This document shows, piece after piece, positions 23,236 through 35,565 of a DNA stretch of 64,000 nucleotides (position 1 is its first letter; each line of letters opens with the position of its first letter). The notes under the pieces were generated by a model. It searched no databases. It was not told the DNA's origin and saw nothing but the letters and a program-made list of their open reading frames with translations. The translations under genes were made by a program, and so were the position numbers. This DNA comes from Thunnus maccoyii (Eukaryota > Chordata > Actinopteri > Scombriformes > Scombridae), in the NCBI RefSeq assembly GCF_910596095.1, contig NC_056539.1, forward strand, positions 12,162,501 through 12,226,500, in the 5' to 3' direction.

Positions 23236-24105
23236 TAAGTTAGTACAGGAGATAAAGGCTTTTATTGTGGTGATATTTAGAAAAGACAAATGACAATCTG
23301 TTGCAGTGATGCAAATGACATTTATAAACATTGTTAAAGTCTGTCTCCTGCTTTGTTATGATGGCTTCTTTGCCCCAGTATTGATCCTTAAACATTGGCA
23401 GAGTATTTCAGAAATAATTTATTGCATTTGTCACACTCATTAGGCATCGCACGCTGCACCATCACACATATACACTCTATAAGTACACACATACATCCAC
23501 ACAGGCAAACAGACGGTCCTTTGTGATGTGCTGTCTATGGATCTGTTTGACTGCTGCTTGGAGGCTAGTGTAGTCTATGTGAGTGAGTAGCAACAAATCA
23601 ATGGCTGAGGTCTCCTACTCAGGGGTCAGAGAGGATACCAGGGAGGGTCCGGGGACTATTTTTTGCCCTCATGATGGGCACCTCACCGATGTTCCTCTGT
23701 GCTCTGCAACGTTCCTCCTCCCCCAGCCATTGCTCAAGGTGAGGTGATGATGGGAGGGGTAGTGAAAGGAGAAATGGAGGAGGACTTGGAGCTGGATGCA
23801 GGAGACATGAAGGGATGGAGTGATTTATGAAGGTGTGATGGAAGGGTGTAGTCAGGATCAGGAGATGGTGACTGAGCACAGTCGTTGGCTCTCTTTAAGG
23901 TGGCTGACATAATTAAGGTTTACAGGTTACGCTAGGCTGCTGCTTATATTACAGCACTCATTACAAGCCCATTAGGCCTGGGCAGAGAAAATATTGTTGT
24001 CAGAACAATGAGTGAGAGCATTTTGTAAAGTCCCTGCCAACTCCATACTCCAGCACAGAGATTAAATCACTTATTAAACCATAATTGTTACAAAAGAATA
24101 AAGCT
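23236..24105. other. Palindrome spacer (~870 bp)
   Basis: The only part of the 16018-31262 structure not repeated on the other side. It is moderately GC-rich around 23600-23860 (CTCCTCCCCC, GGAGGAGG). No gene or repeat recognised. Arm similarity ends at TAATCTAATTAATA on the left and its complement on the right. Confidence 0.8.
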
Positions 24106-25190
24106 TATTAATTAGATTATTACAACCTATATACACACCTACTTAGAGGGTCTTTGTTCAACAGTGGCTACATAAAATACCAATAAAATGTAATCGAGAA
24201 ATTTAAAGTTGGTTGCAAGTGTTGTGGTGATGGGCAAAGATGATGATGATGATGATGATGATGATAACGTCTACACTGCGTGATCGACTGTAAGGGGGAC
24301 CACGTATTATGAAATTAATTTCCCACCCAGGCAGTGATCTCCGCCATATATCTTTGATAACCAACTTCATTATGGAAGGTGGAAGTTGTCACTGTGTACA
24401 GTGAGCGGTGTGGATTTACACCCTCTGCCTCCCTCAGCTTCCATTTCAGCAGCAGCAGCAGCTTCACTGCCCACTCTCCGTGGAGACGTCCGTCATCTTA
24501 TGACACTTCATGCGCCCTTTTGAGCCATCGAGGTATTGAACTGATTTCCATGTGTCGGCTTTGCACCCAGGAAGCTCCATTCGCACATGGAAAGATGTTA
24601 AAGAAAGCATGTGGATGAATAAATGATGCCGCCCCTCCGTAAAAGATGGGACTGGCAAGAGGAGGCTCTTTAAAAATGCATCCTTTCCAAGCGCCTCTGC
24701 CCCACTTAGGAGCGTTTTAAGAAAATACTGTTCAATTGCTTTAAATAAAATAAAATAAACAACGCAGCCAACACAGTTTGCCACCCTATCATTTATAATA
24801 ATGAATAAAATCAGAATATTAACAACATTACATGTTGATTTCCCGCGTTATCAGAAATCAAGATGGAAATACAAAAGCTGTAGAAAATATTAGGTTGTTA
24901 AAAATGAATAAGAAGCTGCTTTATGAGCAAAACGGTCATAATTGGGACAAAATGCCAAAGCCCATGAATGTAAGATGAAAATATGTAAGCATTGATGCTC
25001 ATGATAGTGATGAAGTGTTTGGAACAGTAGACTGAAATGATTTGTGGATTAAGCTGATAAAATGTAAAAAGTGAGTCATAGCCAGACTTTCTGCGTTACT
25101 ATTTCAACACGGTTGAAAAGGTTCAGCTAATAATAAGCAATTATGAAGCTATATGGGGGCTTCGCAGCCATTTGAGGGGCGACACGTTAC

Positions 25191-25548
25191 CTTTGTGCAT
25201 GCCGGTGTATCGGTCCTTGAGAACTGTCAGTTCGTGGATTTTACCAAACTGTTCAAACAGGGGTTTCAGGTCTTTTTCTTCCAAGTTCCGCGGTATCTGC
25301 CCGATAAACAGCTTAATGGCATCTTGGTCTTTCATGTTGCCGCTCTCCGGATGAATTGAAATGGGTTCTGACCCGTTCATGGGTTTCGGAAATGTGATCT
25401 GAGGGTACTGGCGCTGATGTGGGATAAGTAGAAGTGGTTGTTGGCTCGGTGGTGCCCCCGGTCCGGTGAAAACCAGGCTGGAGTGAGCGGGTTGGGGCTG
25501 CTGTGGATGCTGCTGCCTTCTTCTTTCAGTCTGCGTGAATCTGGCCAT
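25191..25548 (-). CDS. celf5: celf5-like first coding exon, copy 3
   Basis: The exon has the same 119-codon open frame as copy 2, reading towards the palindrome centre, with donor GT at 25190-25189. Gln/Pro-rich leader, then RRM1 with RNP2 LFIGQI. Downstream exons are not found before the spacer. The 5' region (open upstream through a GTGTGT tract) is shared with the others, so promoter sequence may also be triplicated. Like copy 2 it is probably an orphan exon. Confidence 0.75.
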
Positions 25549-25895
25549 TCTGAGCTGGGAGCAGAGTGGATAATAATGACAACACACACACACACACTGT
25601 GAGAGAGCAAGCACTCAGCTGGAAACCAGGCTGACTTTCTATCCGACACACAACACACACGCACACACACAGCACAAGGCAGAAGGGGGTGATAGTTGTG
25701 AAATAAGCGTTCAGGAGCGATATTAGACACTCTGGAGCGACACCCAGTGCCATTTATCAAGTACTTCAATTTAGGACAAAAAGCATGCAGGGATTATCTG
25801 TACCTGTTTGTAAAATAGTTTCCTTCTCAACAGTCGAGGAAGAATCATTTACTTGAGTAAAAGAAGCAACACTGTCAAAAAATCTTCCATAAGAC

Positions 25896-26066
25896 CTTTT
25901 TCACAGCAGACATTTTGAGTTGTCATAGTGGGAAAAGCACAAGTGTTACTAATAACATTAACAATGACTCCTTTCTATTCAAGTGTCTCAGTAACCGTGA
26001 CAACCATCATGAAGTTAATAAATGTTGTTCATACTGTGACATGTCAAAATGTTTGCTGTGAAAAAG
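25896..26066. mobile_element. Miniature element (171 bp), right arm
   Basis: Counterpart of 1601-1771; one base change (GTTTGCTGTG) breaks the otherwise perfect terminal repeat. Confidence 0.75.
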
Positions 26067-26492
26067 CAGTAAAAACTCTTCATTTAAAGATTTAGCTGAA
26101 TACAAGTAAACATCAAGTATTGGCAGTAATGTGTACAGAAGTTGTTCTACACTGTTTCAGTTATTGTGACAACAGAGTCTTACTACTTTATGTAGAAGTT
26201 TAAATGCTGATGTAAAGTAAAACATGGTGGAAAAACTTAGAAAGTCTCACAGAATTAAAGTAGTACCTCATCTGTGCTAAAGTCCAGTACTTGAGTAAAT
26301 GTCTTTAGTTACTTTCTTTGCTTCTCAACATAAAACATTAAGTAAGTCTTCAAGTAACAATCCATCAGTTCCCAAACTACGATGATATAAATTGTCATGT
26401 GGACGTCAAGATCAACATGGATGCTGAGAATAACCATTTTGTCTATTATCAGTGTGTAAATCACAGAGGCTTATTGACACAGAGAAACTGAC

Positions 26493-26727
26493 CTTTTTCA
26501 CAGCAGCAGACATTTTGAGCAGCAGCAGGAAAAGCACCGGTGCAATTAATAACATAAATTATGACTGAATCCCATTTAGTTTTAGTAATTCACTACATTA
26601 GTTTAGTGCATGATGGTTCACCGGTATGACTTCCTTGGAAACTTGAATTGAACTGAGCCATTGTTGATGTTTTCACTTCCACCTGTGCTTTTCCTGCTAT
26701 GACAAGTCAAAATGCTGCTGTGAAAAG
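26493..26727. mobile_element. Miniature element (235 bp), right arm
   Basis: Counterpart of 2182-2416, same ends and internal inverted segments. Confidence 0.7.
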
Positions 26728-26970
26728 TTTCTATTACTGGTATTTATACTGTCGTTCAAATGTACGTCTATCAAAGGCTTAAATGATACATTCAGATTAT
26801 TGAAGTCTATCTTAATAAAACATTCACATGTTTATTGATTAAATACTTGGTGGCTGTAATTTTCCTCTTGTCCATACTTGAGCTAATATGTGGCTTCAAC
26901 AGCACTCAAATCAACTGGTTATTTTCCAGTTATTGTCTTTTTAGTTGCTCTTTGTGTTACATGCAGCTCA

Positions 26971-27241
26971 TCAAGGAAACACTGAGAAAAGTACTCCTTT
27001 CTGAGAACTGGTCTTCTTGAAGAGGTCTCCACCCTCACAGTATTCCATCACGATATACCGACAGTCCCCCTCTTCAAACGACTCTTTATATTTTACAATA
27101 TAAGGGTGATTCATTTTTTCTAGGACTTTAACTTCTTTCGCAGATTGCTCCCCTTTCTTTCTTGACATTTGTGATACGTCAATTTCTTTAGTTATATATT
27201 GTCGTCCCTCTTTTGATTTGATAAGGATGGCTTTGCCTTGT
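26971..27241 (-). pseudogene. NEK1-like kinase N-lobe relic, right arm
   Basis: After a GGCAG acceptor, [20 protein letters not shown] and on to [15 protein letters not shown] and QKGVLF are open, unlike the left arm where the Arg codon is a stop. The frame ends SVFP-stop. Only the glycine-loop end, the ATP lysine region, helix C and the hinge are present; the catalytic loop and activation segment are not. A short acceptor-flank motif (ATGCTGTGTTTTA) also occurs alone near 35435. Probably non-functional. Confidence 0.83.
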
Positions 27242-27335
27242 CTGCCAGGATATGAGCTGATTAAAACACAACATGATGTCCTAATATAATATAATGATAT
27301 AATAATATATAATATATAAATCATAAAAAATATAT

Positions 27336-27658
27336 CAACAGAACTGTGGTAAACAATCAAGAGTGATGTTTGGTCTCTTGGATGTGTACTATGTGAAAAG
27401 TGCACTTTTAAGTGTGCATTTGAAGCTGACAATATTCAAGACCTACTTTTGAAAATCATCCACGGCTCATTCTGTCCCGTGTCTATTCACTACTCTCCAG
27501 AACTGAGATCTCTCTGGGCAGATCTGTTTAAACACAACCCCATAGAGAGGCCCTCAGTCAGCGGCATACTGGACAAGTGTTTCCTCAAATGCAGAATGAA
27601 AAAGCTTTTGTCTCCACAGATCATCACTCAGGAGTTCAGCTCAGGAGTTCGGCCATGA
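27336..27658 (+). pseudogene. NEK1-like kinase C-lobe relic, right arm
   Basis: From about 27359 the frame reads [20 protein letters not shown], then [28 protein letters not shown] and [11 protein letters not shown], ending VRP-stop. Two Arg codons of the left arm are Cys here (CpG-type changes). An in-frame TAA precedes it as in the left arm. Divergent from the N-lobe piece with about 95 AT-rich bases between them. Confidence 0.78.
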
Positions 27659-27759
27659 TTTCCTTTCACTATTTGCCTAAACTGGGTTTGGTGCAGTGAT
27701 CACCATCCAAGCATCCTGCCCCTGGTTACAAAACACTCAACCCAACTACCAAATACGGG

Positions 27760-28265
27760 GTACCTTTGAGCTAACTCCGGTGCAGTGCATCTTTAATGTT
27801 TAAAACTATACACTGTTCCAATAAATAACAATCATTAACTGTGAAGAAGGTGCCGAGAGGAACCCGGTTCAAAACTTTAAATCACAGCCTCTCCCAGCAT
27901 CTCCACAGAGAAGAGTGAGTCAAGTGCAAGGAGAAAAAACAAGCTGTACAACTGAGGTCGACCAACCTTACCAACAGAGAAGAAACTGTGAGAAAACCAA
28001 GATCAATCAAATAAACCAAGCCAGAAAGCAACACTGGAGGTAGTAGCCCAGAGAGGAAGTGGTTTGTAGGTGGTGGAAAGAGGGCTGCAGGTGTTGGATT
28101 GTCCTGTCCCAAGCTCCATTCAGGGTCCTTCTCCAGCCTCCGTCCCGAGCAAAAGTGCATATGAACACTACCATGCTGCTCTTAACCGAGTGGCTAAACC
28201 ACAGTCTAAAGACGTCAGCAGGGAGGATCCTCAGCAGGAACAGGCATCCAATTCAGCAGCATGGT
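27760..28265 (-). ncRNA. Possible terminal exon of the right-arm unit
   Basis: Mirror of 19055-19540: acceptor CTATTAAAG complement at the upstream side, and TTTAATG (ATTAAA on the minus strand) near the far end. No protein signature. Confidence 0.3.
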
Positions 28266-28275
28266 CACATGACTA

Positions 28276-28278
28276 TTA

Positions 28279-28310
<32 letters not shown>
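28276..28310. repeat. (GAAA)n microsatellite, right arm
   Basis: About eight units; counterpart of the CTTT tract at 19021-19050. Confidence 0.9.
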
Positions 28311-29726
28311 ATTATATGTCATCATCAATCTCACCATTATTGTTAAAATAAATAAATACAAATAAGAAAAACAGAGCTGTGCAATTAGTCACACATAATA
28401 GAAGAAAAGTCACAAATCTTTACAAACTTTGAAAAGACAGTAGCCTTTATATTACACTACAGAACTATAGAACAGGCAAATAAAACATCAAACACACACA
28501 CAAGTATTTGAAAGTGCAGGTGTCTTCAATAAAATAAATTCATTAATAATTTTCATTATTAATGTGATTTTGGGGACACAACACTGTATAATAGTGAAGT
28601 TATTGAATAAATTCCCCAATATTATTCAAAAGCACCAAATGAAGTGTTGTAGCATAACCAACAGGAGCAGGGACGTAGGTTTTGTCTCAACACTGATTGA
28701 TTTAGCCATGCAATAGCCTCAGAAAGGCTAAATAACAACAGCATGAGGGTGTTTGTCCATATATTGTTTTTCTATGACAGAAAAGTGCAGAAAAGTGGTG
28801 GCGGGGTGCTGGGGAGTGCTGGGATGAAGTGCTTGTACAGTGAGAAATAAAAACTCTACATGGACACAAGTCCTAAGGCCAGTGTTTCAAAATCAATACA
28901 TTTATTAACCAGACAGAGCACTCACATTTAAACATAGCAGTAGCAGAGTGCTAAATATTTTTTGAATTTATGAACGATTCTCTGTCAAAATCAGCAGGGG
29001 CAGGTGCATAAAAACTTTCTCAGCGCTGTCCATGGTTTTGAAACAACAGCTAAGCAATAGTCACATGTATCTTGGCCAATAATTTAGTTTTTTGTTGCTA
29101 TTTTCTATATATACACAAAACTGATCTGCTGACCAAACAGCACAAAACATTTTTCTGTGTAGACCAATATTTACTGACCAATGGCACCAGTGCAGTCAGT
29201 TTTGCATTTCCTGTACATGCTTCATAATAACCAGTGAGAAGCTTTTAATGTGAAGTAGCAACAGCAGGAAGTGTTTGGACTGTATGGGCACCAACTTAAA
29301 ACAGCAAATAAGAATTTTTCCTTTTCAGTTTCTAGTTCTTATAATTTAGGTCAACTAAGATTTCAAATGTGTATATATTACAAACATTAGCAAATGTTAC
29401 AAAGACAACATTAAAAATCCAATATGTAAAAAGCTTGTTTAAATCTGTAGCCACAGTTCAACAAATACTCATGAAAAAAATACTGACATAATTTCTGAAG
29501 CCCACGACAAGTATAAAAAATAAAAAAAAAATTAAATCACTTAACTTGACAATATACTATTATGATATATATAGAAATATAATTTCCTTGATACAAGACA
29601 CTCGAGTAATCTAGACATAGATATTCAACTGTGGCAGAAGTCAAGTCAGTAGGGACTCAGGTGTCTATACGGTATTTAAAATTGTGTTTGTGCATGTGTA
29701 CTTGTCTGTAAAGAGTCCAAAAGCCC

Positions 29727-30777
29727 ACCTCAGTCCACTTTGCATCACAAGTCCGCTGGGCCAAAAGGCTTCGGATCCTTGCAGGCCTGGAGCCACGTGA
29801 TTTCACTTTGATCCTCCACTGCTGCTTCGTGTTCTTCAGCAAATTGAATGACAGCTACTGTAGATGAGAGAAAAACAAAAATGTTTTACCATTACTGTCA
29901 GTGTAATAGCCAATCTACGACTGTCAAACATAGAAGTAGAATAGGTACACCTAACAAGATTTTAATTACCTATTGTAACAAACTTTTAAAGATATCTTAA
30001 TAGCAATCTTAGCAATAACAGGGAAAATGCAAGTAAAAAATGTAAAAGAAATGAGATGTGATGTAAAAATGTTAATGAGTAATACCTTTTTAACAGACTC
30101 CAGCGATGTTGTTTCCTCCCGATATTCAATGGTGAACTTATAGTAAAATGTGAAGAGGACAGCCAAGGTGGTGGTGAAGTCAGATCTCCATCAACAGCGT
30201 CCATTTGGTCACTCACAGGATCTCAGGTTCAGGTTCTCCTGATGAGTAATGATCAAACACTGAATTGACAACAATTCTACTACCTTAAAGTACTGTTTTC
30301 TCTGTGGAAACTAAGAAACGTACACAACAGAAACAACATTGTATGAATGAGTTAGTACATAAGAACAGATGTAAGCAGATGACTGATGAGGTGTTTGTGG
30401 TTAAGCCAAATGAATATAAATATAAAATGTCCAAAAACAGGCACATAGAATAACAAGCACAACTGCCACAAGAGCTGACTAAATTGACTTTGTCTGTGGA
30501 TTTTCAAAGACTTACTTATAAAGATATAAAAATCTTACCTAGCACAGCGAGACCTGGGATGATGGGGAGAGACTGAACTCATCAGCAGGTGTAGTCGTCA
30601 CCTGTGAGAAGTAGAAATAAGATGAAGGAAGGCATCAGGATTAAGATACATGCACTACTTTGGAAAACATTATTTTTACTCAGAGTGATTACTTTTTAAT
30701 AAACCATCCTTTAACTCTTTCACCTCATTACCTGGTAACCCTGCCTGCCCGGCTGCTACATTCACCTTCTTGGACCT
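29727..30777 (-). ncRNA. Spliced transcript-like unit, exons 1-4, right arm
   Basis: The mirror counterparts of the left-arm exons keep GT and AG signals at all the borders I checked, despite scattered substitutions in the sequence between them. The frame holding MDAVDGDLTSPPPWLSSSHF is kept. Coding is not supported because the frames of successive exons do not join. Confidence 0.35.
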
Positions 30778-31262
30778 GATGAAATATAAGATGCAATTTA
30801 GAAATAAAAACTAGTTATATCCAATATTAGCAAGATAATCGCAACTAGCTAGTAGCTCTAGTAAAAGTAGTCTGATTATATGATAGCTAACGTTAGCCTA
30901 GTTAGCTTACAGTTTAGCTAACACAATGACACAGCAAAAAATAAGACTTTCATTCAATTATTTGATTCAAGAGTGGTAGAGCCATAGCAGTAGCATACCT
31001 CCTGTTGGGAAGAGATTTTTCTCTTTGTTGTTGTTGACCAACCAACAACTTAAAATTATTGGTTGGTCTTTTGCCGCTCCTTTTCATTTTGTATGCCGGC
31101 TTGCTATTGTTGGCACAGGCAGTTACCGCGACTGCTTGAAAAAACGCGGGAGGATGAGTTGGGCGCAACCAAGGGGTTGGAGGGGACCCCAATACAGGGG
31201 TGGGAGGGGTTGAAAAAATGTTAATGCTAATTATGTTACATTGAATGGAGAAATTTATTTAT

Positions 31263-31499
31263 TTATTCATTGTTGTGATATGATATTTGGGGCGGGGGGG
31301 CAAGCTAGTGCCAACTTGTCCCAGTTTAGGATACCAAGCTAGCGCAAATACCACTAAAAAACTAACGTTAGAAACTACATTTGCTACAACACATAACAGT
31401 ACACTAAATATAAAGCCTACATTACTAACAAACGGTATAAATGCTTACATGACATTTACCCACCTGAAAGTATACCTAAAAACCCAATAGTGAGACGAG
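31263..31499. other. Junction between palindrome and block B right copy
   Basis: No counterpart elsewhere in the window. A G-rich run (GGGGCGGGGGGGC, about 31290) is followed by GCTAGT/AACGTTAG words. No gene. Confidence 0.5.
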
Positions 31500-32925
31500 A
31501 TGTTAAAGATACTAAGTGGCCATGTTATACAGTAAATGCTACTAGTTACAAGGGCATTCCTTATAAGAAAATGCTATCGGCAATCAGTCATTAGATTGAG
31601 TCAAGGGACCAGCAAACATTAACCACAATAAGGAGACTCACTGTAAGTACTTTTCAAATAGCAAGCAGACTAATCCCCCAAGAGAGGTTTTATTTGCATC
31701 ATTTGCCGTCTCTTTGCAGACACTGTCAGCAGCACTCTGATCCAAATCCATCATCAACATAAAATTCTCATTTAACTGTTACTGAAATGAGAAAAACACT
31801 GACAAACCAATGCACCACAGACAGTGTAGTACAACTTAGCCACAACCCACTCTCTTACTAAAACACATCTACTGGACAGATATCTAATTATAGCTTACTT
31901 AACAGTGGATTAAATAAAGTGATATACTGTCTGACACTGTGTGACAGCAGGCTCAAGGCTGCAAGGTGATCAATACTGCTGCTGACTGCTGCTGCTTCTC
32001 TTACTGAGGAGGGATCCCACAGCCCACCCAGAACCTTGACTTACAAATGGCTGCGTCACTGTGTGAGCTGGCCCTGTTGCTTTGGATTGAGCAAAGTTCA
32101 GTAAGTGCAAGTGTAGAGGGAAAGACATCAGCAGGCAGGGATACACATTGACATTACCGGTCAATAAAACAGTGGGTGGCAGCTTCATAGACAAAGGGCA
32201 TTTTTTATTGTAAACTTGTTCTTTTGAAATGTGAATATAATTCTTTCAAGCAGTAGGTCCCAGAGTACCTTGCAAGACATAGTTTCCAAACTGTTTCCAA
32301 TTTGCGTGACCGAGTCGCAGTGTTATTTTATGCTCTGTTCATCGTGTTATAAATGTATTGATTAAAGAGGCAGGGTACTCGCTGAACGTGGCTGGCCATC
32401 TGAATGGGAGTTGGCGGGGACAGGATCAAAGTCTTTGGTGGATGGCTCAGCATGTTAGCCTGCTTACATCTGTAGTGAGGAAACAAACAGGGACGCGGGG
32501 CAGCTCATATCGAATAAGAGCACTGAGCTGTCATACTGTAGCACTGGCTCATCGGCCTCTGAGGGAAAGTTGAGAGGCTATTTTTAGGGATGTGGTCAAC
32601 ACAGGGGGAGGGGTATTGAGAACTTCCATTTCATGGGTTTTTATTGACCAATGCCATTAGTGTTTTGCCAAGCTGAAGGCAGAGACAAGAAATCAATGGA
32701 GGTCACACTATTAGTGCGAACTAAAAAGTTACATACAATTTAACTGGCTGGCGTTTATTCTGCTGCTTGTTAACCAGTCTGGACCCTGAGAGGGAGGCAG
32801 CCTGACTCGATCTGTTCAGCTTGGGGAAGTCTGGAAGGTCCAGAGGGAGACAAAGACTGCTAAGGGAGTCATTTTGCATTCTGTGTGCAATTGTAGACAT
32901 ACAGTCAAGACAGGCAGACAGACAC

Positions 32926-32956
<31 letters not shown>

Positions 32957-35100
32957 CACACACTCCCTAATTACCAAAATTCAACATTATTCTCCACAGC
33001 AATGCACATAGGCACAGAAAGCATACAGTGCATGTTTGCACACAATTTAACTTGCCATATGCCACGAGATGAAGTCAGTGAGTGAATGAAGAACTTGACA
33101 AAACAGGCTGTGCAACACTTCAGGGAAAGGTTCTTCTCTGCTTGGGCTGGCATGGTGAAGTTATGAAACTTTAGTTGTGGTTTAATAAGCGGTAAGACTT
33201 GGAGTTGTCCCCTGGTACCTAATTCACCATTGTGCTCTGGTTATGCATTGCAAAGCATGTCCGTTCAACTGTAAGGTGTTGTGCAAGAAAATTAGGGTGT
33301 GATGTGATGATGGCCTATCACACTGGAGACAGTTTTATGGACCACTGACTTAACAGGCAGATGTGACAAGAACAAGCTGAACTGCAGGGTGACAGTGCTG
33401 CACCTTTCTCTCCAGACCACCAAAGAGAGACACTCCAGCATGTTGTTTCTAATGTCGGGCCACAGACTGAAAGGGATAGGCTCTGTTAAATATGATGAGG
33501 AAACTTCCACTTAAATAACTGAAAAAGTTACTGTCCAGCATTAAGTGATATTCCACTTCAAAAGCTGGATTTTGTTCCAATGGAGCTTGGAGTCAAAATA
33601 GTAAGGAGCAGCACCAGCGAAGGATTTTAAATTCTGCTGTTTATATAAATGTATAAATATAATTGTCAGTGGTGTATAAATAATCAATAGATAATCAAAT
33701 AAACAAAATGCAAAAGCATTTGAGCACCCCAATCTCACCCTTTCAATTCCAGTTTATGACATGTAAAATGTGAAGTGTTAACTTTTGTCTACACAAACAC
33801 AACCTCAAATTAAGATGATTATCATGGCTATTGACTAGCATATTTACTGTAGTCTGTAGTCACTGTAGTCTACATTCTCACTATTATCACAACACAATAT
33901 ATAAGAAAATTAATAATCAAAGAGAATATATATAAGAAAAACAATATATATATTACGACTCACTATATAAGTGAGTCGTAATCTGAGGTTGAATTTGTAC
34001 TTACAGGTTTTAACCACTAGATGGAAGCTACATTCCACTGATTCTCTTTCCTATCCTTACCAGTCATGTAAGGACGGTCAAGACCAAATAATGACTAACC
34101 TCCAATAAATTATTGCTGGTTCCCCTAAAGCTTAAATATCTCATTTGCTGTTGGTAATCCATATCAACAGAAGTCATACTCATACAGAAACTGTCAGCCA
34201 AACAAACAGGGCTTAGTAGATAGCTGTCGATATTTGGCCTTCTTAGCTGGCTGGTTATCTCTCTGCTTTGGCACAGTGTATGCAGATGAAGCTTTTGCAC
34301 AACTTTTATAGTGTGTTACTAAAAGCTGCAGTGATATAAAACTTTATAATACCAAAGTACATGTGGAGGAAGGAATATTAGCGTATAAAAGTGTTGGTAT
34401 TTGATAGCTTACATAAGTAACAATGGTGAAGTGTTTGTGTGGCTCTGTTGAGTTTAGGCAAATTAAGATGGGACTGTTTCAGGGCCACTGAGCAGCTGCT
34501 GGATCTTGGCCTCAAGGAGAAATCGGTGGAAGGTGCCCCAAACACTCCTCCCACACATATGTCAATATTTGACAGCATGTTTTGCAACTTTCATTATTTC
34601 TATTTATGTCCATTATTTCCACACAAGGTTTGGGTTATTCAAGTGTAGACTACTTTAATTCCTGCATGATATAATGACAGTGGCACTGCCTAGAGATTCA
34701 AAACACGTTTCAGTTAATGAAAGCAACAGCAAAATAGATAAATAAATGAGTAAAAATAGAAAATACTTAAGAAACAATTTATGAATCAATAAACAACAAC
34801 AATGAACAGAACATAACATGTCACTAACCAGAAAATGTACATACTGTCATCATTGTTCTAAACTCTGACTGGATCTATTTACGTATATCATAGATGTAGG
34901 ACAAGGTGCATCCAGTTTCACATTAGCACTTTGATGTCCCTTGATGTCCTCACCGTCAATGACCGGGATGGACACCTGAAAGAGTGAACATAGATAAAGA
35001 GCTGTCTGACGTTTCTTCATCTGTCCTTAATTGATATAAGAAAAATACTTTTAGAGCTATCTTTCTTTTGACTTGAACCTGTCCATAGTGCAGCATTGTA
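31500..35100 (+). repeat. Block B, right copy (direct segmental duplication)
   Basis: Starts at ATGTTAAAGATACTAAGTGG (same as 3640) and ends at GTGCAGCATTGT (same as 8674). It is 1.4 kb shorter than the left copy because of internal deletions: about 0.2 kb near 32090, about 0.95 kb near 33760 and about 0.37 kb near 34130. It carries a private 31-bp perfect hairpin at 33952. No gene recognised. Confidence 0.9.
33952..33982. other. Perfect 13-bp-arm hairpin
   Basis: ATTACGACTCACT, loop ATATA, then the exact complement AGTGAGTCGTAAT. The left block B copy has TATAAGTGATTCTTGATC here and no hairpin, so it arose after duplication. The left arm also matches 16 of 17 positions of the T7 phage promoter core by chance or otherwise. 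Confidence 0.9.
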
Positions 35101-35425
35101 AATTCACAAAATAAACTTTGTATTTCGAATTTCAAAATGAACCTATCTGTAGGCAGCATCCCATGAAATAGTGCAACTACAACCTCCGAACCGGTCGACC
35201 TTTTGCTGCGATGAACGGTGGGATAGATTTTATGCCGGGAGCATCGACTGCATTATTGCTAAAAAGGAGGAAAAACAAGTAAACATATAAACTGGGACTG
35301 AAATTCACTTTGTTTGGCAGTCATCTCTGGTGATTCCCATGATTCTGTTGTTATAATTTATCTTTAATGATTTGCCACAACATGAGGTGGAGTAGTGATC
35401 TTTCCACTAAGTTCACTGTTGTATA

Positions 35426-35470
35426 TATCAGGACACCATGCTGTGTTTTATTCAGCTCATACCATAGTCA
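35426..35470 (+). pseudogene. Fragment matching the NEK-relic acceptor flank
   Basis: ATATCAGGACACCATGCTGT and following bases match 20047-20087 immediately upstream of the N-lobe acceptor, then similarity stops before the exon. A fourth trace of the kinase-bearing unit. Confidence 0.6.
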
Positions 35471-35565
35471 CTTACCAAAGAAACTGTTTATATATTCAGA
35501 TCATCGTTTTTCTTTGAAGTTTGCTTGTTTGAAGCCAATTTAAATCCTGTTTTCAATAAGTTAAT

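Larger units (their letters stand above)
24106..31262 (-). repeat. Palindrome right arm (~7.16 kb)
   Basis: Reverse complement of the left arm with the same feature order mirrored: trinucleotide tract, celf5 exon 1 copy 3, miniature elements, NEK1-like N-lobe then C-lobe, and the spliced unit. The outer border is where GGTTGAAAAAATGTTAATG stops matching the left arm's start. Beyond it 238 bp of unmatched sequence lead to block B, right copy. Confidence 0.95.

Noticed and set aside
33952-33968. A functional T7 promoter
   Set aside because: No phage polymerase context; more likely chance created by a hairpin-forming mutation, or an artefact.
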